Source: UBA1431 sp002329665 (GTDB lineage Bacteria; Bacillota; Clostridia; Christensenellales; UBA1431). Taken from it: a stretch of 64,000 bases of DNA. Where the stretch lies: contig JAXGXY010000002.1 of the NCBI GenBank assembly GCA_040772545.1, forward strand, positions 62,001 to 126,000, written 5' to 3'. This document shows, one piece after another, positions 49,804 through 57,716 of the stretch. Positions within the stretch are counted from its first letter, which is position 1. Every line of letters starts with the position of its first letter. The translations under genes were made by a program, and so were the position numbers. The notes under the pieces were generated by a model. It saw only the letters and a list, made by a program, of their open reading frames with translations. It was not told the origin of the DNA and made no database searches.

Positions 49804-50145
49804 ACGATTTTCAGGCGCTGCGTTAAGGCGCAAACCTTACGTTTCTCGCACAAACGGCGTTATGCGGTTTTGAGGGTGTTTGGTCCTACGGCAATTAATA
49901 TGCCGGGATGACGCTCGAATACGAGCAGGCACCATTACCCGCGCCAAAATGGAGGCGCAGCGGAGCGTAGTTTGCTACGACGCAGTAGCCCTACCTTCAA
50001 AATCCCCGCTAAAACCCTCCCCGGGAAAACCATGCAAAGCGTAGCTTTGCATGGAAGAGGAGGAGCAACGGAGCGGGGCGAAGAATCCCCGATCGCGAAG
50101 CGTAAAGGGGATTCAGAGCAAAGCGAAGTTTGCTACGACGAAGTT
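49804..50145. other. 23S-5S spacer carrying a family B repeat
   Basis: About 340 bases, far longer than a usual 23S-5S spacer of under 150. Most of it is the family B copy at 49951-50144. No gene is supported; open frames crossing it are chance. Confidence 0.6.
49951..50144 (+). repeat. Interspersed repeat, family B, copy ending at the 5S gene
   Basis: Has AGCGGAGCGTAGTTTGCTAC, CCATGCAAAG-CGTAG-CTTTGCATGG (50029-50053), GAGCAACGGAGCGGGGCG, AAGAATCCCC, GCGAAGCGTAAAGGGGATTC and AAGTTTGCTACGACGA. It stops about one base before the mature 5S. Confidence 0.7.
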
Positions 50146-50262
<117 letters not shown>

Positions 50263-50270
50263 TCCAATAT

Positions 50271-50345
50271 TCCTCAGTAGCTCAGCGGTAGAGCATCCGG
50301 CTGTTAACCGGAGGGCCGTAGGTTCAAATCCTACCTGAGGAGCCA
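50271..50345 (+). tRNA. tRNA-Asn (anticodon GTT)
   Basis: A complete cloverleaf of 75 bases with encoded CCA: acceptor TCCTCAG/CTGAGGA, D arm GCTC...GAGC, anticodon arm ATCCGG-CTGTTAA-CCGGAG, T arm GTAGGTTCAAATCCTAC. It lies 8 bases after 5S and is part of the rrn transcript. Confidence 0.95.
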
Positions 50346-50350
50346 GACAT

Positions 50351-50378
50351 AAAAGCGCATTCGACAGGATGCGCTTTT
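50351..50378 (+). terminator. Terminator of the rrn operon
   Basis: Perfect 10-bp stem AAAAGCGCAT (50351-50360)/ATGCGCTTTT (50369-50378) with loop TCGACAGG, 5 bases after tRNA-Asn. Confidence 0.9.
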
Positions 50379-50487
50379 GGCGTGCCCTGTGCGGCTGGGG
50401 AGCCGCGAACGACGGAAGCCTTTTATATCCACCGGAAGGTGATTAATATATCGTTTTGTTTATTGTTGGAGAACCGCATTTATGATC

Positions 50488-51270
50488 TTATATCATCCGT
50501 GGAGCAAAGACGGGGGATAATCTGCAGAAGAAATCCATCATGCAGGCATCTATTCCCGGTGTCAACCTCGATCTGTTTCGAATAATGCCCCTAATAATGA
50601 TGTTTGCAGTCTTCTGGGGAGTTAATAGCAGAAATGAAAATTTTTTCCGCAACTCCGCTTCCCTCATGTTGGTTTGCACGCCGGAATTGTCGATGATATT
50701 TGAACTGATCCCACCCGGGAAAACAGTCATGACCCGTACTCTCGTGTTTTTTAGTTCCGAGCGTAAGCCTTCCGTCAGAACTTTGACGGCGGCTTTGGAG
50801 GCCCCATAAATCGTTTGTCCTGGCACAGGAGTGAGTGCGCCGGAGCTTGAAACGTTTATTATATATGCTTCAGGACGTATGCACAGATATGGCAAAAACG
50901 TTTTTACCATGTTTAACGCCCCGTAAAAATTAATGCTGATAACCCTTTGCGCAGTATCAAAACTGGTGTTGATAACGTCCAGAAAAGGTTGAATGATCCC
51001 GGCGTTATTTATTATTCCGTCAACTGCGCCATGCTTTGTTATGATTTGTTCAGCAAGCGACGCAATGGACTTCAGATCCGCCACGTTTGCTTCGTGCGTT
51101 GTTAGCTTATCCTTATATTCCCCTGAACAATCGGCAGTTTCCTCTAACGCGCGCAGATTAATATCGACGGCCGCAACCCTTGCGCCCTTTGCGAGAAGAT
51201 TAAAAACCAGTTCCCGGCCAACGCCGTTTCCGCCTCCGGTCACAACGAAAACCTTATCTTTTAATTTCAT
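50488..51270 (-). CDS. Short-chain dehydrogenase/reductase
   Basis: A 260-residue classical SDR with VFVVTGGGNGVGRELVFNL for NAD(P), IINNAGIIQPFLDV, and the catalytic Ser-Tyr-Lys in NVSSSGALTPVPGQTIYGAS followed by KAAV. The aspartate in AVDINLRALEE suggests NAD preference. Substrate unknown. Base composition is clearly more AT-rich than the neighbourhood, and the gene faces a TetR-type regulator across 180 bases, the classic layout of a regulator and its target; both were probably acquired together. Confidence 0.88.
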   Translation of the reverse strand: MKLKDKVFVVTGGGNGVGRELVFNLLAKGARVAAVDINLRALEETADCSGEYKDKLTTHEANVADLKSIASLAEQIITKHGAVDGIINNAGIIQPFLDVINTSFDTAQRVISINFYGALNMVKTFLPYLCIRPEAYIINVSSSGALTPVPGQTIYGASKAAVKVLTEGLRSELKNTRVRVMTVFPGGISSNIIDNSGVQTNMREAELRKKFSFLLLTPQKTANIIIRGIIRNRSRLTPGIDACMMDFFCRLSPVFAPRMI

Positions 51271-51449
51271 GAGTCACCTTCCGCAGAGTTGACTTTTCCC
51301 ATATCTCATATTATATTCACCATGTGTATGGAAATAAACCAACTGTTGATTTAGAGACAGTTGTATGAAAGACGATTTTGCGCTATTTGATGCTCTCGCG
51401 ACGCATGACAGTTATTTGGCACATGATCGAAGTCTAAAAGGAGGAAGCC
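51271..51449. promoter_or_regulatory. Divergent SDR/TetR control region with a palindromic operator candidate
   Basis: CAACTGT (51340-51346) and ACAGTTG (51357-51363) form an inverted repeat with a 10-base spacer, suited to a TetR dimer. A TATAAT (minus strand, 51315-51310) for the SDR gene lies 25 bases away. AAAGGAGG at about 51438 serves the regulator. Confidence 0.5.
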
Positions 51450-52000
51450 ATGAAAGAGAATCAGCGTGTACGGCTGACGAAAAAGATGCTTCAGGATAGC
51501 CTGATATGGCTTCTGCCAAACAAAAGCATTCATAAAATATCTGTCAGGGAAATTTGCGATAATGCTGAGATAAACCGTTCTACTTTCTATAAGTATTATG
51601 GGAGTCAATATGATCTGCTAAAGGACATGGAAAATGAGGTGCTTTTACAGATTGACGGCTATTTGAATGTAAGCAAAGACCAGCCCGACTACGATGTGCT
51701 GGCCCTTACCAGGATTGCTGTCTATTGCAGGAAAATCTTGACCTGTGCAGGCTATTGATAAACAATACCGTGGATTCCGAATTCCCGGAAAAGCTGCTTA
51801 ATCTCCCCATGATACGGCAGCTCTTGAGTGAACAGCTGACAGAAGAGCGCGATAAAGCCGAGTTGGAGTACGTATCTCAGCTTGTTGTAAACGGCGGATT
51901 CAGCATCATAAAAAGATGGATCAACAAGGACGAGCGTGAATCCCCGGAGAGAATCGCCAGGATTTTGGTAAACACGGTTTACAAACTATGTACAAACTAA
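51450..52000 (+). pseudogene. TetR/AcrR family regulator, split by a frameshift
   Basis: The N-terminal part (VRLTKKMLQDSLIWLLPNKS, then ISVREICDNAEINRSTFYKY) is an intact TetR helix-turn-helix ending in the typical YKYYGSQYDLLKDME. At about 51725-51740 the frame breaks: the first frame stops at 51758, while a second frame (51725-52000) carries the expected C-terminal domain (NLDLCRLLINNTVDSEFPEK...). One missing base explains it. It could be a real inactivation or a sequence error; I see no classical slippery heptamer for programmed shifting. Confidence 0.75.
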
Positions 52001-52273
52001 ACGGCACCGGGAGCTCCGATTCCGGTTACCCCGGCGCAAACCCAAGAAACCCAGCCTGTATGCCTTAGCCTTTAACGGTTCCGGCATTATTTTTTGCTGA
52101 TTACCGTAGCCGTTGTCAACGAGCCGGGCAACTCACCGAAAAAGCCTGCGGCTTCGCAGGGGTATTTCGCGGGGGCGGCCAGGGCGCCGTGCTATTATAT
52201 ATATTTTTTCTGCCGCGCCGGGGACAATATGGTAGAATGAAGGGAATTATTACCGATCATGAAGGAGGGTCAT
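52001..52273. other. Intergenic region before the phosphodiesterase gene
   Basis: About 270 bases, no supported gene. It holds an extended -10 promoter TGGTAGAAT (TAGAAT at 52233-52238) for the next gene, with only a weak -35. Confidence 0.45.
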
Positions 52274-53020
52274 ATGCCAACGCAGGTCATAGCGCATCGC
52301 GGGGCGTCCGCGTACTATCCCGAAAACACGATGGCGTCCTTCGAAGCGGCGGTGAAGATGGGCGCGGACGCTATAGAACTGGACGTGCACATGAGCGCGG
52401 ACGGGCGGATCGTGGTCATCCACGACGAAACGCTGGAACGCACGACCAACGGCAGCGGGTACGTGCATGCGCATACCTGCGCAGAGCTTGAGGCGCTGGA
52501 CGCGGGCATCCTGCGGCCGGGGTACGAAAAAGAACACATCCCGCTGCTAAAAGACGTCCTTACGTTTGCAAAAGAATCGGGCGTATGGGTGAACGTCGAG
52601 ATCAAGGCGGGGAGCGTAAATTATCAGGGCATGGAGGAGAAACTGGCCGGCGCCGTGCGCGCGTGCGGGATGGAAGAGAGCGTGCTGTTTTCCTCCTTCG
52701 ACCACTTCGCCCTGCTGCGGCTCAGGGAAGCCTGGCCGCAGGCGCAGACGGCGGTCCTGCACGTAAGCGCCCTCGTCGAGCCGTGGGAGTACGCGAAAAA
52801 GCTGGGCGCGCGGGCGATGCATCCGCTGTATGCCGTGGCGATGCTCCCGGGATGGGTGGACGGCTGCCGCCGTCACGGCGTCGCCGTGAACGCCTGGACG
52901 GTGGACGACGAGGCGGCCATGGAATCGCTGTTTGGGATAGGCGTTAACGGACTGGTGACCAACAGGCCGGACGTCGCGCTGAGGGTCCGCGCGGCGTTGG
53001 ACGGGCGGAAGGCGAAATGA
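52274..53020 (+). CDS. Glycerophosphodiester phosphodiesterase
   Basis: Hydrolyses deacylated phospholipids to glycerol 3-phosphate and an alcohol. The 248-residue TIM-barrel has the catalytic VIAHRGASAYYPENTMASF, AIELDVHMSADGRIVVIHDE with the metal acids and second His, VNVEIKAG, and LFSSFDHFALLRLREA; the tail AVNAWTVDDEAAMESLFGIG is typical. No signal peptide, so it is cytoplasmic. ATG 52274 follows AAGGAGGG. Confidence 0.95.
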   Translation: MPTQVIAHRGASAYYPENTMASFEAAVKMGADAIELDVHMSADGRIVVIHDETLERTTNGSGYVHAHTCAELEALDAGILRPGYEKEHIPLLKDVLTFAKESGVWVNVEIKAGSVNYQGMEEKLAGAVRACGMEESVLFSSFDHFALLRLREAWPQAQTAVLHVSALVEPWEYAKKLGARAMHPLYAVAMLPGWVDGCRRHGVAVNAWTVDDEAAMESLFGIGVNGLVTNRPDVALRVRAALDGRKAK

Positions 53021-53080
53021 AAAACACGGCGATGAAAGCCGCCCGTTTTGGCCGGTCCGAAACCGCTTGACGCCGATGGA

Positions 53081-53962
53081 TCAGCCGCGAGGCCCGCTCA
53101 TGAAGAACAGCGCCAGCGTGCCCGCGCCCACGTGGGAGCCTATGACGGCGCCTATGGGGGAGATGACGATCTCTTCGCACGGATACGCTTTTTCCACCAT
53201 TTCCCTGAGCGTCAGCGCGTCTTCGAGGCAGTCGCCGTGGCTGATCGCCACGGCCCCGCGGTCCCATCCTTCGATGTTGTCGGCCATCTTTTTAAAGAGC
53301 GTTTTAATAGCCTTTTTCCGGCTGCGCGCTTTTTCGACGGGTACGAGCTTCCCTTCCGTATTGACGCTGAGCACGGGCTTGATGCGCAGCAGCGTGCCGA
53401 TCGCGGCGCTCGAACTCGAAAGCCTGCCTCCGCGTTTGAGGTGGCCGAGGTCGTCCACAGTGAACCAGTGGTGGGCGTTGAGCCTGTTTTCGAGGACCCA
53501 GTCGGCGACGGCGTCCAGGCTTTCACCGGCGTCGCGCATTTTTACCGCGTGCATCACCAGCAGGCCTTCTCCCAGGGAGGCGCCAAAAGAGTCCACGATG
53601 CGCATCCTCCTGTCCGGGAAACGATCCTTTAGCGTTTCGGCGGCGTTCAGCGCGCCTTCATACGAACCGGACAGGCCGCTGGAAAACGCGATATAGAGGA
53701 TGTCTTTGCCGGATTCCAGGATGGGCGTCATGAACGCCAGGTACTCTTCCGCGGTGATCTGGGAGGTCGTGGAGAGCTTGCCTTCGCGCAGTTGATTATA
53801 AAACGAATGGTAGCCGTCGGCTGCGCCCTCGTTGTCGGCCCTTGCGACGCCGTCGATGATATAGGTGAGGGGGATGACCGCGAGCCCGTTTTTCTGGCAA
53901 TAGGCTGCCGGGAGGTCCGAAGTCGAATCCGTCATCAGGACGTAATCTGCCATTTCATGCAA
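53081..53962 (-). CDS. DegV family fatty-acid-binding protein
   Basis: A 293-residue FakB-like protein with the canonical YVLMTDSTSDLPAAY, LSTTSQITAEEYLAF, IAFSSGLSGSYEGALNA, DSFGASLGEGLLVMHA, DLGHLKRGGRLSSSSAAIG and HVGAGTLALFFM. It is a closer match to the family than the paralogue at 30490-31359; the two share the C-terminal pattern. ATG 53962 lies 9 bases from AAGGG. Convergent with the phosphodiesterase gene, 60 bases apart. Confidence 0.93.
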   Translation of the reverse strand: MHEMADYVLMTDSTSDLPAAYCQKNGLAVIPLTYIIDGVARADNEGAADGYHSFYNQLREGKLSTTSQITAEEYLAFMTPILESGKDILYIAFSSGLSGSYEGALNAAETLKDRFPDRRMRIVDSFGASLGEGLLVMHAVKMRDAGESLDAVADWVLENRLNAHHWFTVDDLGHLKRGGRLSSSSAAIGTLLRIKPVLSVNTEGKLVPVEKARSRKKAIKTLFKKMADNIEGWDRGAVAISHGDCLEDALTLREMVEKAYPCEEIVISPIGAVIGSHVGAGTLALFFMSGPRG

Positions 53963-54098
53963 TATTTCCCTTCTATAAGGATAGATTCATTCTATCGTTA
54001 TCCGATATAAAAATCAAGCAATCGTTCGCCCCAGCGCGGGCATCGGACCGGGGCGGCCCTAAAAAGATGGAAGATTTTTGTATAAATGCAACAAATGG

Positions 54099-54127
54099 TT
54101 GAATACGATGCAAAAATGTAATAGAAT
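54099..54127 (+). promoter_or_regulatory. Promoter of the aminotransferase gene
   Basis: TTGAAT (54099-54104), 17-base spacer, TAGAAT (54122-54127), about 100 bases before the ATG. The leader has no clear structure. Confidence 0.7.
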
Positions 54128-54225
54128 ATACAGACGGGGGTAGAAACGTCCGTTAAAATGAATGATGCATTACGCTGTCCTTCATCGCTTACGGATGCTA
54201 AAGAAGTTTTGGGAGGCATATCATC

Positions 54226-55419
54226 ATGGAAGTTTCCAGGAGATGCTCGAACATCCTCGGTTCGCTGACGCTGGAGATCAGCGCGAGGGTGAAAGCGATG
54301 AAGGCGGAGGGCCACGACGTCATCGGCTTCGGCGCGGGCGAGCCGGATTTCGGTACGCCTTTGTGGGTGGTGGACGCCGCGAAGGAAGCGCTCGACAAAG
54401 GACTGACCCGTTACACGCCCGCCTCGGGCACGCCGGAGCTGAAAAGGGCGATCTGCGACAGGTACAGGAGGAAATACGGCCTCGACTACGATGTCGCCCA
54501 GGTGGTGGTCTCCAACGGCGCGAAGCATTCGCTGTTCAACGTCTTCCAGGCGATCCTCAACCCCGGCGACGAGGTGATTGTGCCGGCCCCGTACTGGCTG
54601 AGCTATCCGGAAATCGTCAAGATGGCCGACGGCGTTCCCGTCGCCGTGGAAACGACCGAGGCCGAAGCCTTCAAGCTGTCCCCCCGCGCGCTGAGGGAAG
54701 CGGTCACCCCCCGTACCAAAGCGGTCATCATCAACAACCCCTCCAACCCGACGGGCAGCGTGTACACCCGCGAAGAACTCAGGGAGATCATGGACGCCGC
54801 GCTGGACTGCGGCCTCTGCGCCGTGGCCGACGACATTTACGAGGAACTCGTCTACGACGGCGCGGAGATGGTATGCATACCGACTTTGGGCGAGAGGTAC
54901 AGGGAGAATACCATCGTCGTGAGCGGCGCGTCCAAAACCTACGCGATGACGGGCTGGCGCATCGGCTATTCGCTCTCCCCGCACGAGATCGCAAAGGCGA
55001 TGGGGAACTTCCAGAGCCATTCCACGTCCAACCCGAACTCCATCGCCCAGTACGCGACGATCGCCGCGCTCAACGGCCCCGATGAGGGGATTATCAGGAT
55101 GCGAGCGGCGTTCGACGAGCGCAGGCGGTTCATGCACGCGCGCATCAACGGGATAGACGGCCTCGGTTGCCTGCTGCCCTCCGGCGCCTTTTACATGATG
55201 ATGAACATTTCCGGCATCCTGGGCAGGGAATGGGAAGGACGGCGGATTTTAGGTTCCATGGACTTCGCCATGGCCCTGCTCGAAGCGCAGAAGGTCGCCG
55301 TCGTGCCCGGCATCTGCTTCGGCGCGGACGATTATGTGCGCATGTCCTATGCCGTATCCATGCATAACATCGAAAGAGGACTGGACCGTATCGAGGCGTT
55401 CTGTGCGGGTCTAAAGTAA
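54226..55419 (+). CDS. PLP-dependent aminotransferase, aspartate aminotransferase type
   Basis: A 397-residue class I fold enzyme. It has VIGFGAGEPDFGTP, YTPASGTPELKRAI, AKHSLFNVFQAILNPGDEVI, NNPSNPTGSVYTREEL, the PLP lysine in VSGASKTYAMTGWRIGY, and SGAFYMMMNIS. This is the thermophile/Bacillus AspC-like subgroup (Ib). Oxaloacetate made here could connect to the acyl-CoA condensing enzyme encoded next. GGGAGGC lies 8-14 bases before the ATG. Confidence 0.9.
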   Translation: MEVSRRCSNILGSLTLEISARVKAMKAEGHDVIGFGAGEPDFGTPLWVVDAAKEALDKGLTRYTPASGTPELKRAICDRYRRKYGLDYDVAQVVVSNGAKHSLFNVFQAILNPGDEVIVPAPYWLSYPEIVKMADGVPVAVETTEAEAFKLSPRALREAVTPRTKAVIINNPSNPTGSVYTREELREIMDAALDCGLCAVADDIYEELVYDGAEMVCIPTLGERYRENTIVVSGASKTYAMTGWRIGYSLSPHEIAKAMGNFQSHSTSNPNSIAQYATIAALNGPDEGIIRMRAAFDERRRFMHARINGIDGLGCLLPSGAFYMMMNISGILGREWEGRRILGSMDFAMALLEAQKVAVVPGICFGADDYVRMSYAVSMHNIERGLDRIEAFCAGLK

Positions 55420-55464
55420 AAAAGCGCACAGGATGCCCCGTTAAGGCTTAGCGCATGCGGTTAT

Positions 55465-55476
55465 ATTGTATACAAT
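55465..55476. promoter_or_regulatory. Perfect palindrome ATTGTATACAAT, GntR-type operator candidate
   Basis: A 12-base perfect palindrome centred on GTATAC lies 35 bases before the start of the next gene and contains TACAAT, which may be its -10 box. GntR-family regulators of the FadR type bind TTGTATACAA-like sites. No GntR gene is in the window. Confidence 0.55.
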
Positions 55477-55510
55477 TATACAGGGATACACAAAGAAAAG
55501 GGTGGGGATC

Positions 55511-56911
55511 ATGATCGAATTCAATCCGAAAACGAATCTTCTCGAGGAAAACGTGTACGAGTACGAATTACAGGACGTGGAAGAACCCGAGCTTTTCAGG
55601 GAGTTCTTCGACTACGGTTCGATCCCCAAAACGGCGTTCAACAAGCGCTCCGTGCCCATGGAATGCCCGGAGGAAATCTGGATCACGGACACGACCTTCC
55701 GCGACGGGCAGCAGTCCTGCTCGCCTTTCACGCCCGTCCAGATCGCGCGGCTCTACGAGATGATGCATCGCCTGGGCGGCCCGAAGGGCCTGATCCGCCA
55801 ATGCGAGTTCTTCATCTATTCCGAAAAGGACCGCGAAGCCGTGCGCCGCTGCCAGGACTTCGGGTTCGAGTTCCCCCAGATCACCAGCTGGATACGGGCG
55901 CACGAAAAGGATTTCCGTCTGGTGAGGGAAATGGGCCTGAAGGAAACGGGAATCCTGGTGAGCTGCTCGGATTACCATATATTCAAGAAGATGAACCTCA
56001 CGCGCGCCAAGGCGATGGACAAATACCTCGGGATCGTAAAGGGGGCGCTGGATAACGGGATCTGCCCGCGCTGCCATTTCGAGGACATCACGAGGGCCGA
56101 CTTTTACGGCTTCGTGGTCCCCTTCGCACGGGCGCTGATGGAGCTGTCCAAGCAAAGCGGCATACCGGTCAAGATACGCGCCTGCGACACGCTGGGGTAC
56201 GGCGTGACCTATCCCGGCGTCTCCCTTCCGCGCTGTGTACAGGGGATCGTCTACGGGCTCAGGCGGTTTGCCGAGGTGCCCAGCCGGCAGCTCGAATGGC
56301 ACGGCCACAACGACTTCTACAAGGTGGTTACCAACGCGGCCACGGCCTGGCTCTACGGCAGTTCCGCCGTGAACTGCGCGCTGCTCGGGATCGGCGAGCG
56401 CACCGGCAACTGCCCGCTCGAGGCGATGGCCATCGAGTACGCTTCCCTCCGGGGGACCAACGACGGCATGGACTATTCCGTCATCACGGAGATCGCCGAG
56501 TTCTTCGAATACGAACTGGGGTACGAAATCCCGCCGCGCACACCGTTCGTGGGGCGCAGCTTCAACACGACGCGCGCGGGCATCCACGCCGACGGCCTTT
56601 TAAAGGACGAGGAGATCTACAACATCTTCGACACCGCGAAGATCCTCAACCGCCCCGCAGGCGTGGCCGTGGACTCGCATTCCGGGCTGGCCGGCATCGC
56701 GCACTGGATGAACGGCTACTTCGACCTTAGGGGGGAGCATGCGATGGACAAGCGCTCGGAGATGGTGCAGAGGATAAAGGCGCTGGTCGACGCGGAGTAC
56801 GAAGGCGGACGGACCACGGCGATGGGCGACATGGAACTCGAGGAGATGGTGCGCAACACCGACGTCGAGGCGTACATCATGCTCTGCCACCACAAGAACA
56901 AGACGGCGTGA
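55511..56911 (+). CDS. Isopropylmalate/homocitrate synthase family enzyme, candidate Re-citrate synthase
   Basis: A 466-residue HMGL-like TIM barrel: WITDTTFRDGQQSCSPFTPV with the catalytic Arg-Asp, EFPQITSWIRAHEKDF, CDTLGYGVTYPGV, HGHNDFYKVVTNA with the metal histidines, and GIGERTGNCPLEAMAIEY. It lacks the C-terminal regulatory domain of LeuA and has an N-terminal extension of about 50 residues. This size and layout match the clostridial Re-citrate synthase group better than leucine synthesis enzymes, and no leu genes are adjacent. ATG 55511 follows AAGGGTGGGG. Confidence 0.75.
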   Translation: MIEFNPKTNLLEENVYEYELQDVEEPELFREFFDYGSIPKTAFNKRSVPMECPEEIWITDTTFRDGQQSCSPFTPVQIARLYEMMHRLGGPKGLIRQCEFFIYSEKDREAVRRCQDFGFEFPQITSWIRAHEKDFRLVREMGLKETGILVSCSDYHIFKKMNLTRAKAMDKYLGIVKGALDNGICPRCHFEDITRADFYGFVVPFARALMELSKQSGIPVKIRACDTLGYGVTYPGVSLPRCVQGIVYGLRRFAEVPSRQLEWHGHNDFYKVVTNAATAWLYGSSAVNCALLGIGERTGNCPLEAMAIEYASLRGTNDGMDYSVITEIAEFFEYELGYEIPPRTPFVGRSFNTTRAGIHADGLLKDEEIYNIFDTAKILNRPAGVAVDSHSGLAGIAHWMNGYFDLRGEHAMDKRSEMVQRIKALVDAEYEGGRTTAMGDMELEEMVRNTDVEAYIMLCHHKNKTA

Positions 56912-56950
56912 CCCTCGCCGTGAAGGTGTGACGCATCAGCACCCGCTTTC

Positions 56951-56975
56951 GGGGCGCCCGTTCAGGGGCGCTTTT
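56951..56975 (+). terminator. Terminator of the Re-citrate-synthase-like gene
   Basis: GCGCCC...GGGCGC within GGGGCGCCCGTTCAGGGGCG, followed by CTTTTGG. A near-identical hairpin lies at 57132-57153, on the other side of a family A repeat. Confidence 0.75.
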
Positions 56976-56976
56976 G

Positions 56977-57112
56977 GCCGTCGACAAACCCTTCGGGATT
57001 TGTCGACGGTTTTCCGTGTGGTTAATATGCCGCTTTTAGGCGGCATTTTTCAATCCAATCTGACGCACATGTCGTCAGATTGGATTGAAAGTGGGGGATT
57101 GGCATCTTGTTG
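56977..57112 (+). repeat. Hairpin-cassette repeat, family A, best-preserved copy
   Basis: Modules: CCGTCGACAAA...TTTGTCGACGG (56979-57009), AATATGCCGC...GGCGGCATT (57023-57047), a perfect 17-bp inverted repeat (57049-57065 with 57073-57089) around the loop CACATGT, then GTGGGGGATTGGCAT. Stems of the first and third modules are perfect. Confidence 0.85.
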
Positions 57113-57131
57113 TAGGCTTTTTTGACAGTCT

Positions 57132-57158
57132 GGGGCGCCCGTTCGGGGGCGCCTTTAT
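57132..57158 (+). terminator. Second copy of the flanking terminator
   Basis: GGGGCGCCCGTTCGGGGGCG plus CC and TTTATT. It repeats the sequence at 56951-56971 with one or two changes. This 380-base gap holds no gene apart from the repeat and terminators. Confidence 0.7.
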
Positions 57159-57291
57159 TCCCCGTTCGTTCCTCCGATTTAAAAAAAGCTGAAAAAAAAC
57201 CGCAACGCTGGCAAGACCGGGACAAATCGTTTATAATAAACCTATCTTCAGGCCGGCCGGCATGAAGGATAAACTGGGGAGGGAACGGACT

Positions 57292-57702
57292 ATGCTCAAG
57301 ATTCTGATGGGAAAGAAAGGCGTGGGCAAGACCAAACGGATCATTCAGATGGCCAACGAGGAATCCGGAGATAACAAGGGAAATTCTGTGTTCGTCGACG
57401 ATGACAACCGCTACATGTTCGAGATCAAACGGCCTGTCCGCTTCATCGACGCTTCCGAGTACCGCATCGACGGCGCTCCCATGTTTCTGGGCTTCATCGC
57501 GGGGCTTATGGCCAGCGACTACGACCTCGAGACCCTGTACATAGACGGCTTCCTCAAAATCGTGCGCTCCGAAAACCTGGACAGCCTTGTGGACTTCTTC
57601 AAACGCCTGGACAGGCTCACAAGCGACCTGAACGTGATCATCAGCATCAAGGGGGACCCCCAGACAGTCCCCGAAGCGTTGAAAAAATATCTCATGAACT
57701 GA
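57292..57702 (+). CDS. Small P-loop protein of unknown function, 136 aa
   Basis: A Walker A site (LMGKKGVGKTKRIIQMA) near the start, then VFVDDDNRYMFEIK, a helical middle (DLETLYIDGFLKIVRSEN) and VIISIKGDPQTVPEALKK at the end. The layout is that of a tiny ATPase or nucleotide-binding module of a clostridial family I cannot name. ATG 57292 lies 8 bases after GGGAGGG. The stop is 14 bases before thrC, so it is probably co-transcribed with thrC and trpS. Confidence 0.6.
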   Translation: MLKILMGKKGVGKTKRIIQMANEESGDNKGNSVFVDDDNRYMFEIKRPVRFIDASEYRIDGAPMFLGFIAGLMASDYDLETLYIDGFLKIVRSENLDSLVDFFKRLDRLTSDLNVIISIKGDPQTVPEALKKYLMN

Positions 57703-57716
57703 ACTTTGGAGGACGT

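Noticed and set aside
51720..51760. Programmed frameshifting in the TetR gene
   Set aside because: No X-XXY-YYZ slippery heptamer in the correct frame and no following pseudoknot; mutation or sequence error is simpler.
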